Assembly (NCBI RefSeq): GCF_001424755.1
Contig: NZ_LMRF01000001.1
Span: forward strand, 455,294-519,293
Direction: 5' to 3'
Length of the DNA stretch: 64,000 bases
From: Marmoricola sp. Leaf446
GTDB taxonomy: Bacteria; Actinomycetota; Actinomycetes; Propionibacteriales; Nocardioidaceae
The first letter of the stretch is position 1, and the number at the start of each line of letters is the position of its first letter. The translations under genes and the position numbers were made by a program. The notes under the pieces are model-generated. The model was given only the letters and a program-made list of their open reading frames with translations. It made no database searches and was not told the DNA's origin. Positions 27,980 to 39,192 of this stretch are shown here, piece after piece.

Positions 27980-29082
27980 CCGAGATCGAGATCGGCCGTG
28001 CCAAGCGCGGTCGCCGCGCCTACGCCTTCGACGACATCGCGATCGTCCCGAGCCGTCGCACCCGCGACCCCGAGGAGGTCTCGACCGCCTGGCAGATCGA
28101 CGCCTACCGGTTCGACCTGCCGATCCTCGCCGCCCCGATGGACTCCGTGATGTCGCCGGAGACCGCGATCGCCTTCGGTGGTCACGGCGGGCTGGGCGTG
28201 CTCAACCTCGAGGGCCTGTGGACGCGCTACGACGACCCGAGCGACCTGCTGGTCGAGGTCGCCGGCCTCACCGGCCCCGACGCCGTGCGCCGGATGCAGG
28301 AGATCTACACCGCCCCGATCCGGGCCGAGCTGATCACCGAGCGCATCCGCGAGGTCCGCGACGCCGGGGTGGCCGTGGCGGGCTCGCTGAGCCCGCAGCG
28401 CACCAAGGAGTTCGCCAAGACCGTCGTCGACGCCGGCGTCGACATGTTCGTCATCCGCGGCACCACCGTGAGCGCCGAGCACGTGTCCTCCAACGCCGAG
28501 CCGCTGAACCTCAAGGAGTTCATCTACGAGCTCGACGTCCCCGTCATCGTCGGCGGCTGCGCCACCCACCAGGCGGCGCTGCACCTCATGCGCACCGGCG
28601 CGGCCGGCGTCCTCGTCGGCTTCGGCGGGGGAGCGGCGCATACCACCCGCACCGTGCTCGGCGTCGCCGTCCCGATGGCCAGTGCGGTGGCCGACGTCGC
28701 CGCGGCCCGCCGCGACTACATGGACGAGTCGGGCGGGCGCTACGTCCACGTGATCGCCGACGGCTCGATCGGCCGCAGCGGCGACATCGCCAAGGCGATC
28801 GCCTGCGGGGCCGACGCGGTGATGATCGGCTCGCCGCTGGCGCGGGCCACCGACGCCCCCGGGCGCGGCTTCCACTGGGGCGCCGAGGCGCACCACCCGG
28901 AGCTCCCGAGGGGACAGCGCGTCGAGTTCGGCACCGTCGGGACGCTGGAGGAGATCCTGTTCGGACCCTCGGTCGTGGCCGACGGCACGATGAACCTCGT
29001 GGGGGCCCTGAAGCGCGCGATGGCCACCACGGGTTACACGGACGTAAAAGAGTTCCAGCGCATCGAGGTCGTCGTCTCGTAG
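27976..29082 (+). CDS. guaB3: GuaB3, IMP-dehydrogenase-related protein without CBS domains
   Basis: The product is 368 aa from GTG 27976 (GTGA overlap). It is a TIM-barrel IMPDH/GMPR-family protein with AAPMDSVMSPETAIAFGG, VGFGGGAAHTTR and HVIADGSIGRSGDIAKAIACG. Aligned with GuaB, the catalytic loop GPGSICTTR becomes GGGAAHTTR, so the catalytic Cys is replaced by His222, and no CBS pair is present. The gene partner matches mycobacterial guaB2-guaB3. True IMPDH activity by the normal thioimidate route is therefore doubtful. Confidence 0.9.
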   Translation: MTEIEIGRAKRGRRAYAFDDIAIVPSRRTRDPEEVSTAWQIDAYRFDLPILAAPMDSVMSPETAIAFGGHGGLGVLNLEGLWTRYDDPSDLLVEVAGLTGPDAVRRMQEIYTAPIRAELITERIREVRDAGVAVAGSLSPQRTKEFAKTVVDAGVDMFVIRGTTVSAEHVSSNAEPLNLKEFIYELDVPVIVGGCATHQAALHLMRTGAAGVLVGFGGGAAHTTRTVLGVAVPMASAVADVAAARRDYMDESGGRYVHVIADGSIGRSGDIAKAIACGADAVMIGSPLARATDAPGRGFHWGAEAHHPELPRGQRVEFGTVGTLEEILFGPSVVADGTMNLVGALKRAMATTGYTDVKEFQRIEVVVS

Positions 29083-29165
29083 GAGCGCGGCGCGGTTGAC
29101 ACCTCCGCGCGATACCGCTGGAGTGGGGCGAATCGTTCCGCTCGACGGCTCCGAAGTGAGGCACC

Positions 29166-30599
29166 GTGTCCGACACGTCCGTGAACACCTCCGACGCCGA
29201 GCCCGCCGAAGGGGACCTCAAGCGGTCCATCACCGGCCGACTGCTCTTCTTCTACGTCCTCGGTGACGTGCTGGGATCGGGCATCTACGTCCTCATCGGC
29301 GCCGTGGCCGGCGAGGTCGGCGGTGCCTTCTGGGCCGCCTTCGCCGTCGGTGTCACCGTCGCGGCCTTCACCGGCCTCGCCTACGCCGAGCTGGCGACGA
29401 AGTTCCCCCGGGCCGCCGGCGCCTCGCTCTACGTCAACAAGGCCTTCGGCAACAAGGGCCTGACCTTCATGACGACCGTGCTCTACCTGTCGGCGACCTT
29501 CGCGGCGGCGGGCTCGCTCGCCGCGGGCTTCGCCCGCTACTTCGGCCAGGTCTGGGAGCTGCCGCCCGCCCTGCTCGTGATGATCGTGTTCATCCTGCTG
29601 CTGGCTCTGGTCAACTACGTCGGCATCACCGAGTCGGTGGTGGTCAACATGATCATGACCATCGTCGAGGTCACCGGTCTGGTCATCGTCCTGCTGGTGG
29701 GGGCCATCTACGTCGGGCAGGGCAAGGCCGACTTCAGCACGCTGACGGACTTCTCCACCGGCGACAGCGTCATCTTCGCCATCATCGCGGGCGTCGCGCT
29801 GTCGTTCTTCGCCATGACCGGCTTCGAGAACGCCGCGAACGTCGCCGAGGAGACCATCGACCCCTCGCGCAACTTCCCGCGCGCCCTGATCGGCGGCATG
29901 GCCGCCGCGGGTGTCATCTACGTGCTGGTGGCCATGTCGGCCGCGCTCGTGGTCCCGGTCGACACCCTGTCCGGGTCCGACGCCGCGCTGCTGGAGGTCA
30001 TCCGGGCGGGCGTGCTGCCCGTCTCGGTGTCGGTGATGGTGCTGGTGTTCGCCGTCATCGCGATGGTCGCCATCACCAACACGACGCTGGTCCAGGTCGT
30101 CACGCAGTCGCGCATCCTCTACGGCATGGCCCGCGAGGACGTCGTGCCGGCGCCCTTCGCGCGCGTGCACCCCGTGCGCCGGAGCCCCGTCGTCGCGCTG
30201 GTCTTCAGCGCGATCGTCGTGGTCGCCCTGCTGGTCGTGGGCGAGCTGCTGAACCGAGCCGGGCTCAAGATCGACATCGTCGAGCGCCTCGCGGCCGTCA
30301 CGGTGGTGCTGCTGCTCGTCGTCTACGCCGGCGTGATCATCTCCTGCCTGAAGCTGCGGGGCAGTGGCGAGACCGACGACACCTTCCGGGCCCCGACCGC
30401 GCTGCTCCTCGTCGGCCTCGTCGGCAACGTGATGCTGCTCTACTACGTGGTCAGCACCGACCCGGGCTCACTGGTCTGGTGCGCCGGGCTGGTGGCCGTC
30501 GGGCTCGTGCTGTTCGTGGTGGAGGCCGTCTTCGGCAAGCGTGACCGCCCGGCCGGGACGCGCCGGGGCGAGCAGACCCTCGACGAGGGAAGGAGCTGA
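29166..30599 (+). CDS. APC-superfamily amino-acid permease
   Basis: The product is 477 aa from GTG 29166 with GTGAGG just upstream. It has about twelve helices. Helix 1 carries DVLGSGIYVLIGAVAGEVGG (the unwound substrate-binding Gly motif), followed by KFPRAAGASLYVNKAFG and FFAMTGFENAANVAEETIDP. It transports an amino acid or amine; specificity cannot be told. It is followed after one base by a universal stress protein gene, a pairing also seen with permease-linked Usp regulators. The 83 bp before it contain TTGACA (29094-29099) without a matching -10. Confidence 0.92.
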   Translation: MSDTSVNTSDAEPAEGDLKRSITGRLLFFYVLGDVLGSGIYVLIGAVAGEVGGAFWAAFAVGVTVAAFTGLAYAELATKFPRAAGASLYVNKAFGNKGLTFMTTVLYLSATFAAAGSLAAGFARYFGQVWELPPALLVMIVFILLLALVNYVGITESVVVNMIMTIVEVTGLVIVLLVGAIYVGQGKADFSTLTDFSTGDSVIFAIIAGVALSFFAMTGFENAANVAEETIDPSRNFPRALIGGMAAAGVIYVLVAMSAALVVPVDTLSGSDAALLEVIRAGVLPVSVSVMVLVFAVIAMVAITNTTLVQVVTQSRILYGMAREDVVPAPFARVHPVRRSPVVALVFSAIVVVALLVVGELLNRAGLKIDIVERLAAVTVVLLLVVYAGVIISCLKLRGSGETDDTFRAPTALLLVGLVGNVMLLYYVVSTDPGSLVWCAGLVAVGLVLFVVEAVFGKRDRPAGTRRGEQTLDEGRS

Positions 30600-30600
30600 C

Positions 30601-31044
30601 ATGCACGTCGTCGTCGCCACGGACGGGTCCAAGCAGTCGCTGGCCGCCGCCAAGAAGCTGATGTCCTTCGCCGACCCCGCCAAGATCACCGACATCTCGG
30701 TGGTCGGCGTGATCAGCCCCTACGCCTCGGTGGCCTTCGCCGACGAGATCAGCAAGGAGAAGCCGCACGACCGCAGCTTCCGCGAGGCGGCCGAGGACGC
30801 CGTCGCCACGGTGGCCGCGGTCTTCGACGGCTGGGGACCCAAGGTCCACCAGCGGCTGCGCAGCGGCTCGCCCGCCAACGAGATCGTCAAGGCGGCCAAG
30901 ACCCTGGGCGCCGAGCTCGTCGTGGTGGCCAGCGGCAGCCGCGGGCTCAGCGACACGGTGCTCCTGGGCAGCACCGCCCAGCGGGTCCAGCACTCGGCGC
31001 CCTGTCCCGTGCTCGTCGTACGACCGGCGCGGCGCAAGAAGTAG
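30601..31044 (+). CDS. Universal stress protein (UspA family)
   Basis: The product is 147 aa from ATG 30601 with AAGGAG five bases upstream. It is a single Usp domain: HVVVATDGSKQSLAAAKKL at the N-terminus and the ATP-binding loop SGSRGLSDTVLLGSTAQRV near the C-terminus, ending in CPVLVVRPARRKK. It lies one base after the permease stop and is therefore cotranscribed; a role in sensing ATP state for the transporter is possible. Confidence 0.93.
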   Translation: MHVVVATDGSKQSLAAAKKLMSFADPAKITDISVVGVISPYASVAFADEISKEKPHDRSFREAAEDAVATVAAVFDGWGPKVHQRLRSGSPANEIVKAAKTLGAELVVVASGSRGLSDTVLLGSTAQRVQHSAPCPVLVVRPARRKK

Positions 31045-31081
31045 GTCGCGCCCGACCCCGGTCGCGGAGGAGGGTGGGCCC

Positions 31082-31465
31082 ATGACCTCCTTCGTCTCGC
31101 ACACCTCCGTGGACTGCCACGACGCCTTCGCCCTGTCCGAGTTCTGGAAGCAGGTCCTGGAGTACGTCGACGACCCGGACGACGCCAACGAGCCCGGTCA
31201 CGACGAGTGCTGGATCCAGCGACCCGACGGCGGCCACCCGCTGCTGTTCATCCAGGTGCCCGAGGCCAAGCAGGTCAAGAACCGGATCCACCTCGACCTG
31301 CGGCCCAGCGCCGGGAGCCAGGCCGAGGAGCTGGAGCGGCTGCTCGGCATCGGGGCACGGCAGGTCGCCGACCTCCGGGGGCTGCACGGGCCGGGCACCG
31401 GCTGGATCGTCCTGGCCGATCCCGAGGGCAACGAGTTCTGCCTGCTGAACCCCGCCGCGCACTAG
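31082..31465 (+). CDS. VOC-family glyoxalase-like protein
   Basis: The product is 127 aa from ATG 31082, with GGAGG eight bases upstream. One glyoxalase/dioxygenase-type fold is seen: FALSEFWKQVLEY, NRIHLDLRPS (likely metal His) and LADPEGNEFCLLNP (Glu ligand). Actinobacteria have many such small proteins of unknown substrate. It lies 37 bp after the usp gene. Confidence 0.85.
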   Translation: MTSFVSHTSVDCHDAFALSEFWKQVLEYVDDPDDANEPGHDECWIQRPDGGHPLLFIQVPEAKQVKNRIHLDLRPSAGSQAEELERLLGIGARQVADLRGLHGPGTGWIVLADPEGNEFCLLNPAAH

Positions 31466-31490
31466 GCGCGACCCCGCTTCCCGGGGTTCG

Positions 31491-31496
31491 TAGACT
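31491..31496 (+). promoter_or_regulatory. -10 box (TAGACT) upstream of mfd
   Basis: TAGACT fits TANNNT and lies 69 bp before the mfd start. A short hairpin (ACCCC...GGGGT) directly before it may end the VOC transcript. No clear -35. Confidence 0.4.
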
Positions 31497-31565
31497 GGGG
31501 ACACCCCCTGGCGAGGACGTCGGGGGGTCGATGCGCGTGCCCCCAGAAGTGCCAAGGAAGTGTCT

Positions 31566-34500
31566 GTGCCCCTCCCCACCCCCTCCCCGCTGTCCCCGCT
31601 GAGCGCGCTGGTGCTCCGCGAGCCGGTGCTCGCTGGCGCGCTCGCGCGGGCCGACGACGCCGGGGCGGCCCTCGACCTGGTGGGCCCGCAGGCGCTGCGG
31701 CCGTTCGTCGTCGAGGGCCTCGTGCGGGCCGGCCGCACCGTGCTGGCCGTCGCGGCCACGGTGCGCGAGGCCGAGGACCTGACCGAGGAGCTGGCCGACC
31801 TCCTCGGGGCCGACCAGGTGGCGCTCTTCCCCGCCTGGGAGACGCTGCCGCACGAGCGGCTCAGCCCCCGCAGCGACACCGTCGGTCGCCGGCTGGCGGT
31901 GCTGCGGCGGCTGGTGCACCCCGGCACCGACGCCTCCAACGGTCCGCTGCAGGTCGTCGTCGCGCCGGTGCGGTCGGTGCTGCAGCCCCAGGTGAAGGGG
32001 CTGGCCGACCTCGAGCCGGTCGAGCTGCAGCCCGGCCAGGAGGTCGAGCTCGAGGACGTCGTCGCCCGGCTCGCCGGAGCGGCGTACTCCCGGGTCGACC
32101 TGGTGGAGAAGCGCGGCGAGTTCGCCGTCCGCGGCGGCATCGTCGACGTCTTCCCGCCGACCGAGGAGCACCCGCTGCGCGTGGAGTTCTTCGGCGACGA
32201 GGTCGACGAGATCCGCAGCTTCGCCGTCGCCGACCAGCGCACGCTCGAGCCGGTGCAGCGGCTGTGGGCGCCCCCGTGCCGCGAGCTGCTCCTCACCGAG
32301 GACGTACGCCGCCGCGCCCGCGAGCTCGGCGAGCAGCACCCGCAGCTGCGCGAGCTCACCGACAAGCTGGCCGAGGGCGTGGCCGTCGAGGGCATGGAGT
32401 CGCTGACCCCCGTGCTCGTCGACGAGATGGAGCTGCTGGTCGACCTGCTCCCGGCCGCTTCCCACGTGCTCGTGCTCGACCCCGAGCGGGTGCGCACCCG
32501 CGCCCGCGACCTGGTGCAGACGAGCGAGGAGTTCCTCGACGCGAGCTGGGCCGCCGCGGCCTCGGGCGGCACCGCCCCGATCGACCTCGGCTCGGCCTCG
32601 CTGCAGGGCATCGCCGAGGTGCGCGAGGTGGTCCGCGAGAGCGGGCGCGCCTGGTGGGGGATCTCGCCGTTCGGCCTCGACCTGGACTCCGGGGCCCTCG
32701 AGGTCGGCGCCCAGCCGGCCGAGGCCTACCGCGGCGACGTGGAGCAGGCGGTCGGCGACATCCGCACCGCGCTGGCGGCCGGCCACACCGTGGTGACGCT
32801 GCACCAGGGCGCCGGCCCGGCCCAGCGCATGGTCGAGGTGCTCGGCGAGCACGACGTGCCCGCCACGCTGGTGGCCGACCAGGCCTTCGCCGAGCGCGCC
32901 GACGGCGTGGTGCAGGTCGGCCAGGGCTGCCTGGCCCACGGCCTGAGCCTCGCCGAGCCCGGGCTGCTGCTGCTCACCGGCGAGGACATCGCCGGGCAGA
33001 AGGCCACCACGCGCGACATGCGCAAGATGCCCGCGCGCCGCAAGAAGCAGATCGACCCGCTCGAGCTCAAGGCCGGCGACTTCGTGGTCCACGAGCAGCA
33101 CGGCGTCGGCCGGTTCGTGGAGATGAAGCAGCGCACCGTCCACGGCGCGGTCCGCGAGTACCTCGTCCTGGAGTACGGCGCCTCCAAGCGCGGCCACCCC
33201 GCCGACCGCCTCTACGTGCCCGCCGACGCCCTCGACCAGGTCACCCGCTACGTCGGCGGCGAGCAGCCCAGCCTGGACCGCCTCGGCGGCGCCGACTGGG
33301 CCAAGCGCAAGGGCCGCGCCAAGAAGGCCGTGCGCCAGATCGCGGCCGAGCTGATCAAGCTGTACGCCGCCCGGCGGGCCACCAAGGGCCACGCCTTCGG
33401 CCCCGACACCCCCTGGCAGACCGAGCTCGAGGACGCCTTCCCGTTCCACGAGACCCCCGACCAGCTGAGCACGGTCGAGGAGGTCAAGGCCGACATGCGC
33501 CAGGTGGTCCCGATGGACCGGCTGGTGTGCGGCGACGTCGGCTACGGCAAGACCGAGATCGCGGTCCGGGCGGCGTTCAAGGCGGTGCAGGACGGCAAGC
33601 AGGTGGCCGTCCTGGTGCCCACCACGCTGCTGGTGACCCAGCACTTCTCGACCTTCGCCGAGCGGATGAGCGGCTTCCCGGTCACCCTGAAGCCGCTCAG
33701 CCGGTTCCAGACCGACAAGGAGGCCAAGGAGGTCATCGCGGGGCTGGCCGACGGGAGCGTCGACATCGTCATCGGCACCCACCGGCTGCTCAACCCCGAC
33801 ATCACGATGAAGGACCTCGGCCTCATCGTGGTCGACGAGGAGCAGCGTTTCGGCGTCGAGCACAAGGAGCAGATGAAGCGGCTGCGCACCAGCGTCGACG
33901 TGCTGTCGATGTCCGCGACCCCGATCCCGCGCACCCTGGAGATGGCGATCACGGGCATCCGCGAGATGTCGACGATCGCGACGCCGCCCGAGGAGCGGCA
34001 CCCGGTGCTGACCTACGTGGGCGGCTACGAGGACCGCCAGGTCGCCGCCGCCGTACGCCGCGAGCTGCTGCGCGACGGCCAGGTGTTCTTCATCCACAAC
34101 CGGGTCAGCTCGATCGAGAAGGCCGCGGCCAAGATCGCCGAGCTGGTGCCCGAGGCGCGGGTGGCCACCGCCCACGGCCAGATGGGGGAGCACCAGCTCG
34201 AGCAGGTCATGCTCGACTTCTGGGAGAAGCGCTTCGACGTGCTGGTGTGCACCACCATCGTCGAGTCGGGTCTCGACGTCTCCAACGCCAACACGATGAT
34301 CATCGAGCGGGCCGACACCCTCGGCCTGTCCCAGCTGCACCAGCTGCGCGGCCGGGTGGGCCGGTCGCGGGAGCGCGCCTACGCCTACTTCCTCTACCCC
34401 CGCGACAAGCCGCTCACCGAGACCGCCCACGAGCGGCTGGCCACCCTGGCCCAGCACTCCGACCTCGGCGGCGGCATGGCGATCGCGATGAAGGACCTCG

Positions 34501-35144
34501 AGATCCGCGGCGCCGGCAACCTGCTCGGCGGCGAGCAGTCAGGCCACATCGCCGACGTCGGCTTCGACCTCTACGTCCGGCTGGTCGGCGAGGCGGTCGC
34601 GGAGTTCCGCCAGGACGGCTCGGCGCCGGAGCAGGCCGTCGAGGTCAAGATCGAGCTGCCGGTCGAGGCGCACCTGCCGCACGACTACGTGCCCAGCGAG
34701 CGGCTGCGCCTGGAGATGTACAAGCGGCTGGCCGAGGTGCGCTCCGACGAGGACGTCGCCACGCTGCGCGAGGAGCTGGTCGACCGCTACGGCGAGCCGC
34801 CGGCCGAGGTGGTCCGGCTGCTCGGCGTGGCCAGCTTCCGTGCCCGCTGTCGCGAGGCCGGCGTCAGCGAGGTGACGGTGCAGGGCAAGTACGTCCGGTT
34901 CCACCCCGTCGAGCTGCCCGAGTCGCGCGTCGTACGCCTGAACCGGCTGCACCCCAAGAGCCTCTACAAGGCTCCCGTGGCTACCATGCTCGTGCCGCGG
35001 CCCCAGCCGCCTGGCTTCGGTGCGCCCGCCCCGCGGGACGAGGAGCTGCTCGACTGGGCGCGGCAGGTGATCGACGGGGTGATCGCCCCGGACCAGGCCA
35101 AGGCCCCGGTCGGGGCCGGCGCGAGCGAGAGGACCGGATCGTGA
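31566..35144 (+). CDS. mfd: Transcription-repair coupling factor Mfd
   Basis: The product is 1192 aa. GTG 31566 has AAGGA at seven bases; GTG 31560 would be too close to it. A UvrB-like N-terminus precedes the RNA-polymerase-interacting CarD-like region (LKAGDFVVHEQHGVGRFVEM, about 500-520). The RecG-like helicase core carries GDVGYGKTE (Walker A, about 657), DEEQRFGVEHKE, SATPIPRTLEMA and QLRGRVGRSRERAYAYF. The TRCF C-terminal domain ends the protein. It removes stalled RNA polymerase and recruits UvrA. It heads a conserved actinobacterial operon. Confidence 0.97.
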   Translation: MPLPTPSPLSPLSALVLREPVLAGALARADDAGAALDLVGPQALRPFVVEGLVRAGRTVLAVAATVREAEDLTEELADLLGADQVALFPAWETLPHERLSPRSDTVGRRLAVLRRLVHPGTDASNGPLQVVVAPVRSVLQPQVKGLADLEPVELQPGQEVELEDVVARLAGAAYSRVDLVEKRGEFAVRGGIVDVFPPTEEHPLRVEFFGDEVDEIRSFAVADQRTLEPVQRLWAPPCRELLLTEDVRRRARELGEQHPQLRELTDKLAEGVAVEGMESLTPVLVDEMELLVDLLPAASHVLVLDPERVRTRARDLVQTSEEFLDASWAAAASGGTAPIDLGSASLQGIAEVREVVRESGRAWWGISPFGLDLDSGALEVGAQPAEAYRGDVEQAVGDIRTALAAGHTVVTLHQGAGPAQRMVEVLGEHDVPATLVADQAFAERADGVVQVGQGCLAHGLSLAEPGLLLLTGEDIAGQKATTRDMRKMPARRKKQIDPLELKAGDFVVHEQHGVGRFVEMKQRTVHGAVREYLVLEYGASKRGHPADRLYVPADALDQVTRYVGGEQPSLDRLGGADWAKRKGRAKKAVRQIAAELIKLYAARRATKGHAFGPDTPWQTELEDAFPFHETPDQLSTVEEVKADMRQVVPMDRLVCGDVGYGKTEIAVRAAFKAVQDGKQVAVLVPTTLLVTQHFSTFAERMSGFPVTLKPLSRFQTDKEAKEVIAGLADGSVDIVIGTHRLLNPDITMKDLGLIVVDEEQRFGVEHKEQMKRLRTSVDVLSMSATPIPRTLEMAITGIREMSTIATPPEERHPVLTYVGGYEDRQVAAAVRRELLRDGQVFFIHNRVSSIEKAAAKIAELVPEARVATAHGQMGEHQLEQVMLDFWEKRFDVLVCTTIVESGLDVSNANTMIIERADTLGLSQLHQLRGRVGRSRERAYAYFLYPRDKPLTETAHERLATLAQHSDLGGGMAIAMKDLEIRGAGNLLGGEQSGHIADVGFDLYVRLVGEAVAEFRQDGSAPEQAVEVKIELPVEAHLPHDYVPSERLRLEMYKRLAEVRSDEDVATLREELVDRYGEPPAEVVRLLGVASFRARCREAGVSEVTVQGKYVRFHPVELPESRVVRLNRLHPKSLYKAPVATMLVPRPQPPGFGAPAPRDEELLDWARQVIDGVIAPDQAKAPVGAGASERTGS

Positions 35145-35842
35145 CTGCACTGCCAGGGAGCCGACGGGCCCGGTGGACGCGCGGCATCGCCCTGATCGGC
35201 GCGGGCGGCGTGCTGCTGACCGGGTGCAGCGGCCTCACCCCGGGCACTGCCGCCGTGGTGGACGGCACCCGGATCACCTCGGCGAGCGTGGACGAGCTCG
35301 CCGACGCCCAGTGCAGCGCGATCGAGCAGGCGGGCCAGCAGGGCCAGGCGCAGCCGGTCGCGCTGGCGTCGGTGAAGCAGCAGATGCTCTCGCTGCTCAT
35401 GGACATCGAGATCGACGAGGCGTTCGCCAAGGACGAGGGCATCACCGCGCCCCAGGCGCTGGTGACCTACATCGACGACCAGCTGCAGAGCCAGGTGCAG
35501 GGCCTGCGCGGCCGCGCGGGCGAGGTGCTGGGCGCGACCCTCGAGCGGTACGCCGCGAGCCGGGCCGCCGTCGTCCAGGCCGGCGCCGAGGCGGTCGGCC
35601 AGCAGCCCAGCCCCGACAACCTCGAGCAGCTCGTCAACGCCGGGCAGGAGCGGCGCGAGCAGTGGGCCGAGGGGGCGCAGATCGACACCGACCCCCGCTA
35701 CAGCCCCGACGCCGACGGCAGGCCGGGCGGCGGCAGCGGCTCGGTCTCGACGGCCGCCTCCGACTTCGCCAAGCAGGGTGCGGCCGAGCAGGTCGACCCG
35801 ACCTACGTCGCCGGCCTGCCCGACTCCCAGAAGTGCGGCTGA
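35141..35842 (+). CDS. SurA-N-like lipoprotein
   Basis: The product is 233 aa from GTG 35141 (GTGA overlap with mfd; GAGAGGA upstream). A basic n-region and hydrophobic core lead to the lipobox LLTGC. The body has GTAAVVDGTRITSASVDELA, the entry of SurA/PrsA-type chaperone domains, then amphipathic helices; a parvulin PPIase domain is absent. It ends in QKCG, giving a second Cys. It may be a membrane-attached folding helper of the outer wall; not proven. Confidence 0.8.
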   Translation: MTALPGSRRARWTRGIALIGAGGVLLTGCSGLTPGTAAVVDGTRITSASVDELADAQCSAIEQAGQQGQAQPVALASVKQQMLSLLMDIEIDEAFAKDEGITAPQALVTYIDDQLQSQVQGLRGRAGEVLGATLERYAASRAAVVQAGAEAVGQQPSPDNLEQLVNAGQERREQWAEGAQIDTDPRYSPDADGRPGGGSGSVSTAASDFAKQGAAEQVDPTYVAGLPDSQKCG

Positions 35843-35856
35843 GCCGCGCGGGGACG

Positions 35857-36461
35857 ATGGACCCGTCGGCCCTGCTCGAGGTCGTCGCGATGATGCGGCG
35901 GCTGCGGGGGGAGTGCGGCTGGAAGGCGGCGCAGACCCACCGGACGCTGGCGCGGCACCTGCTCGAGGAGACCTACGAGACCCTCGAGGCGATCGAGTCT
36001 GACGGGCCCGACCGGGACGACCACCTGCGCGAGGAGCTCGGCGACCTGCTGCTCCAGGTGCTCTTCCACGCCGCCATCGCCGAGCAGGAGGGTCGCTTCG
36101 ACCTCGACGACGTCGCCGCCGGCCTCGCCACCAAGCTGCGCCACCGCAACCCGCACGTCTTCGGCGACCTCGTCGAGACCGACCCGGTGCGGATCAACGA
36201 CGCCTGGGAGGCTGCCAAGGCCACCGAGAAGCAGCGCGACGACCTGTGGGAGGGCATCCCCGCGGCGCTGCCGGCCCTCGCCCTCGCCGCCAAGGTGCTC
36301 GAGCGCCACGAGCGCGCCGGCATCGCGGCGCCGGCCCCGGTCGAGCAGCCCGACCCGGCGACCGCGGTCGGCGAGGAGCTCCTCGGCTGCGTCGAGCGGG
36401 CGCGGTCGCAGGGCGTGGATCCCGAGCAGGCGCTGCGCGACGCCGTGCGACGGCGACGGCC

Positions 36462-36465
<4 letters not shown>
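35857..36465 (+). CDS. mazG: MazG-family nucleoside triphosphate pyrophosphohydrolase
   Basis: The product is 202 aa from ATG 35857. It has one MazG domain with CGWKAAQTHRTL, the Mg-binding helix LLEETYETLEAIE, REELGDLLLQVLFHA and NPHVFGD, then KATEKQRDDLWEGIP. The family hydrolyses non-canonical or excess NTPs to NMP and PPi. The position between mfd and eno matches Rv1021 in M. tuberculosis. The first substrate-motif Lys of the E. coli protein is CGW-K-AAQTHRTL here. Confidence 0.93.
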
Positions 36466-38586
<2,121 letters not shown>

Positions 38587-38601
38587 CCCGGAGGACCACG
38601 A

Positions 38602-39192
38602 GTGGCCACCCGACACCCGCAGCGCGGGTCGCGCCGTACGTCCCGCCCGGGGCGTCCGGTCTCGACCCCGCGGCACCTGCCGGGCAACCTGCGGCCCCGC
38701 GCGAGCGGCGGCACCCGCGAGCGGCAGGACCCGCGCGCCCCGCGGCCGCGGTTCACCCAGCGGATGGCCGTCCTCGTGCTCGTCGTCGCGGTGCTGGTGG
38801 TCTCCTACGCCTCCTCGATGCGGGCCTTCCTCGACCAGCGCAGCCACATCGCCGAGCTGCGCGCGCAGATCGCCGGCTCCGAGCGCGAGATCGCGGGCCT
38901 GGAGCGCGAGAAGCGCCGGTGGCAGGACGACGCCTACGTCGAGGCCCAGGCCCGGGAGCGGTTCGGCTGGGTGATGCCCGGCGAGACCAGCTACCAGGTG
39001 ATCGACCGCGACGGGAAGCCGCTCGAGCGCACCGACGAGCTCACCGACCCCGACTCCGTGGAGGAGGAGGTCACCGAAGCCTGGTGGGACAAGGTGTGGG
39101 GCTCGGTGGAGACCGCCGACCACCCCGAGAAGGTGCCGACGCCGCCGAGCGAGATCGACACCCCCGAGCCGCCGGCGGAGCCCGACTCGTGA
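38602..39192 (+). CDS. FtsB/DivIC-type septum formation initiator
   Basis: The product is 196 aa from GTG 38602 with GGAGG eight bases upstream. The cytoplasmic N-terminus (1-52) is Arg/Pro-rich, one transmembrane helix spans about 55-72, and a coiled coil (about 78-105, ELRAQIAGSEREIAGLEREK) is followed by YVEAQARERFGWVMPGE, the DivIC signature. The tail is acidic and Pro-rich. It acts with FtsL and FtsQ in the divisome; the place after eno matches Rv1024. Confidence 0.9.
   Translation: MATRHPQRGSRRTSRPGRPVSTPRHLPGNLRPRASGGTRERQDPRAPRPRFTQRMAVLVLVVAVLVVSYASSMRAFLDQRSHIAELRAQIAGSEREIAGLEREKRRWQDDAYVEAQARERFGWVMPGETSYQVIDRDGKPLERTDELTDPDSVEEEVTEAWWDKVWGSVETADHPEKVPTPPSEIDTPEPPAEPDS

Noticed and set aside
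29094-29120. Full -35/-10 promoter before the APC permease
   Set aside because: TTGACA is present, but no TANNNT lies 16-18 bases downstream.
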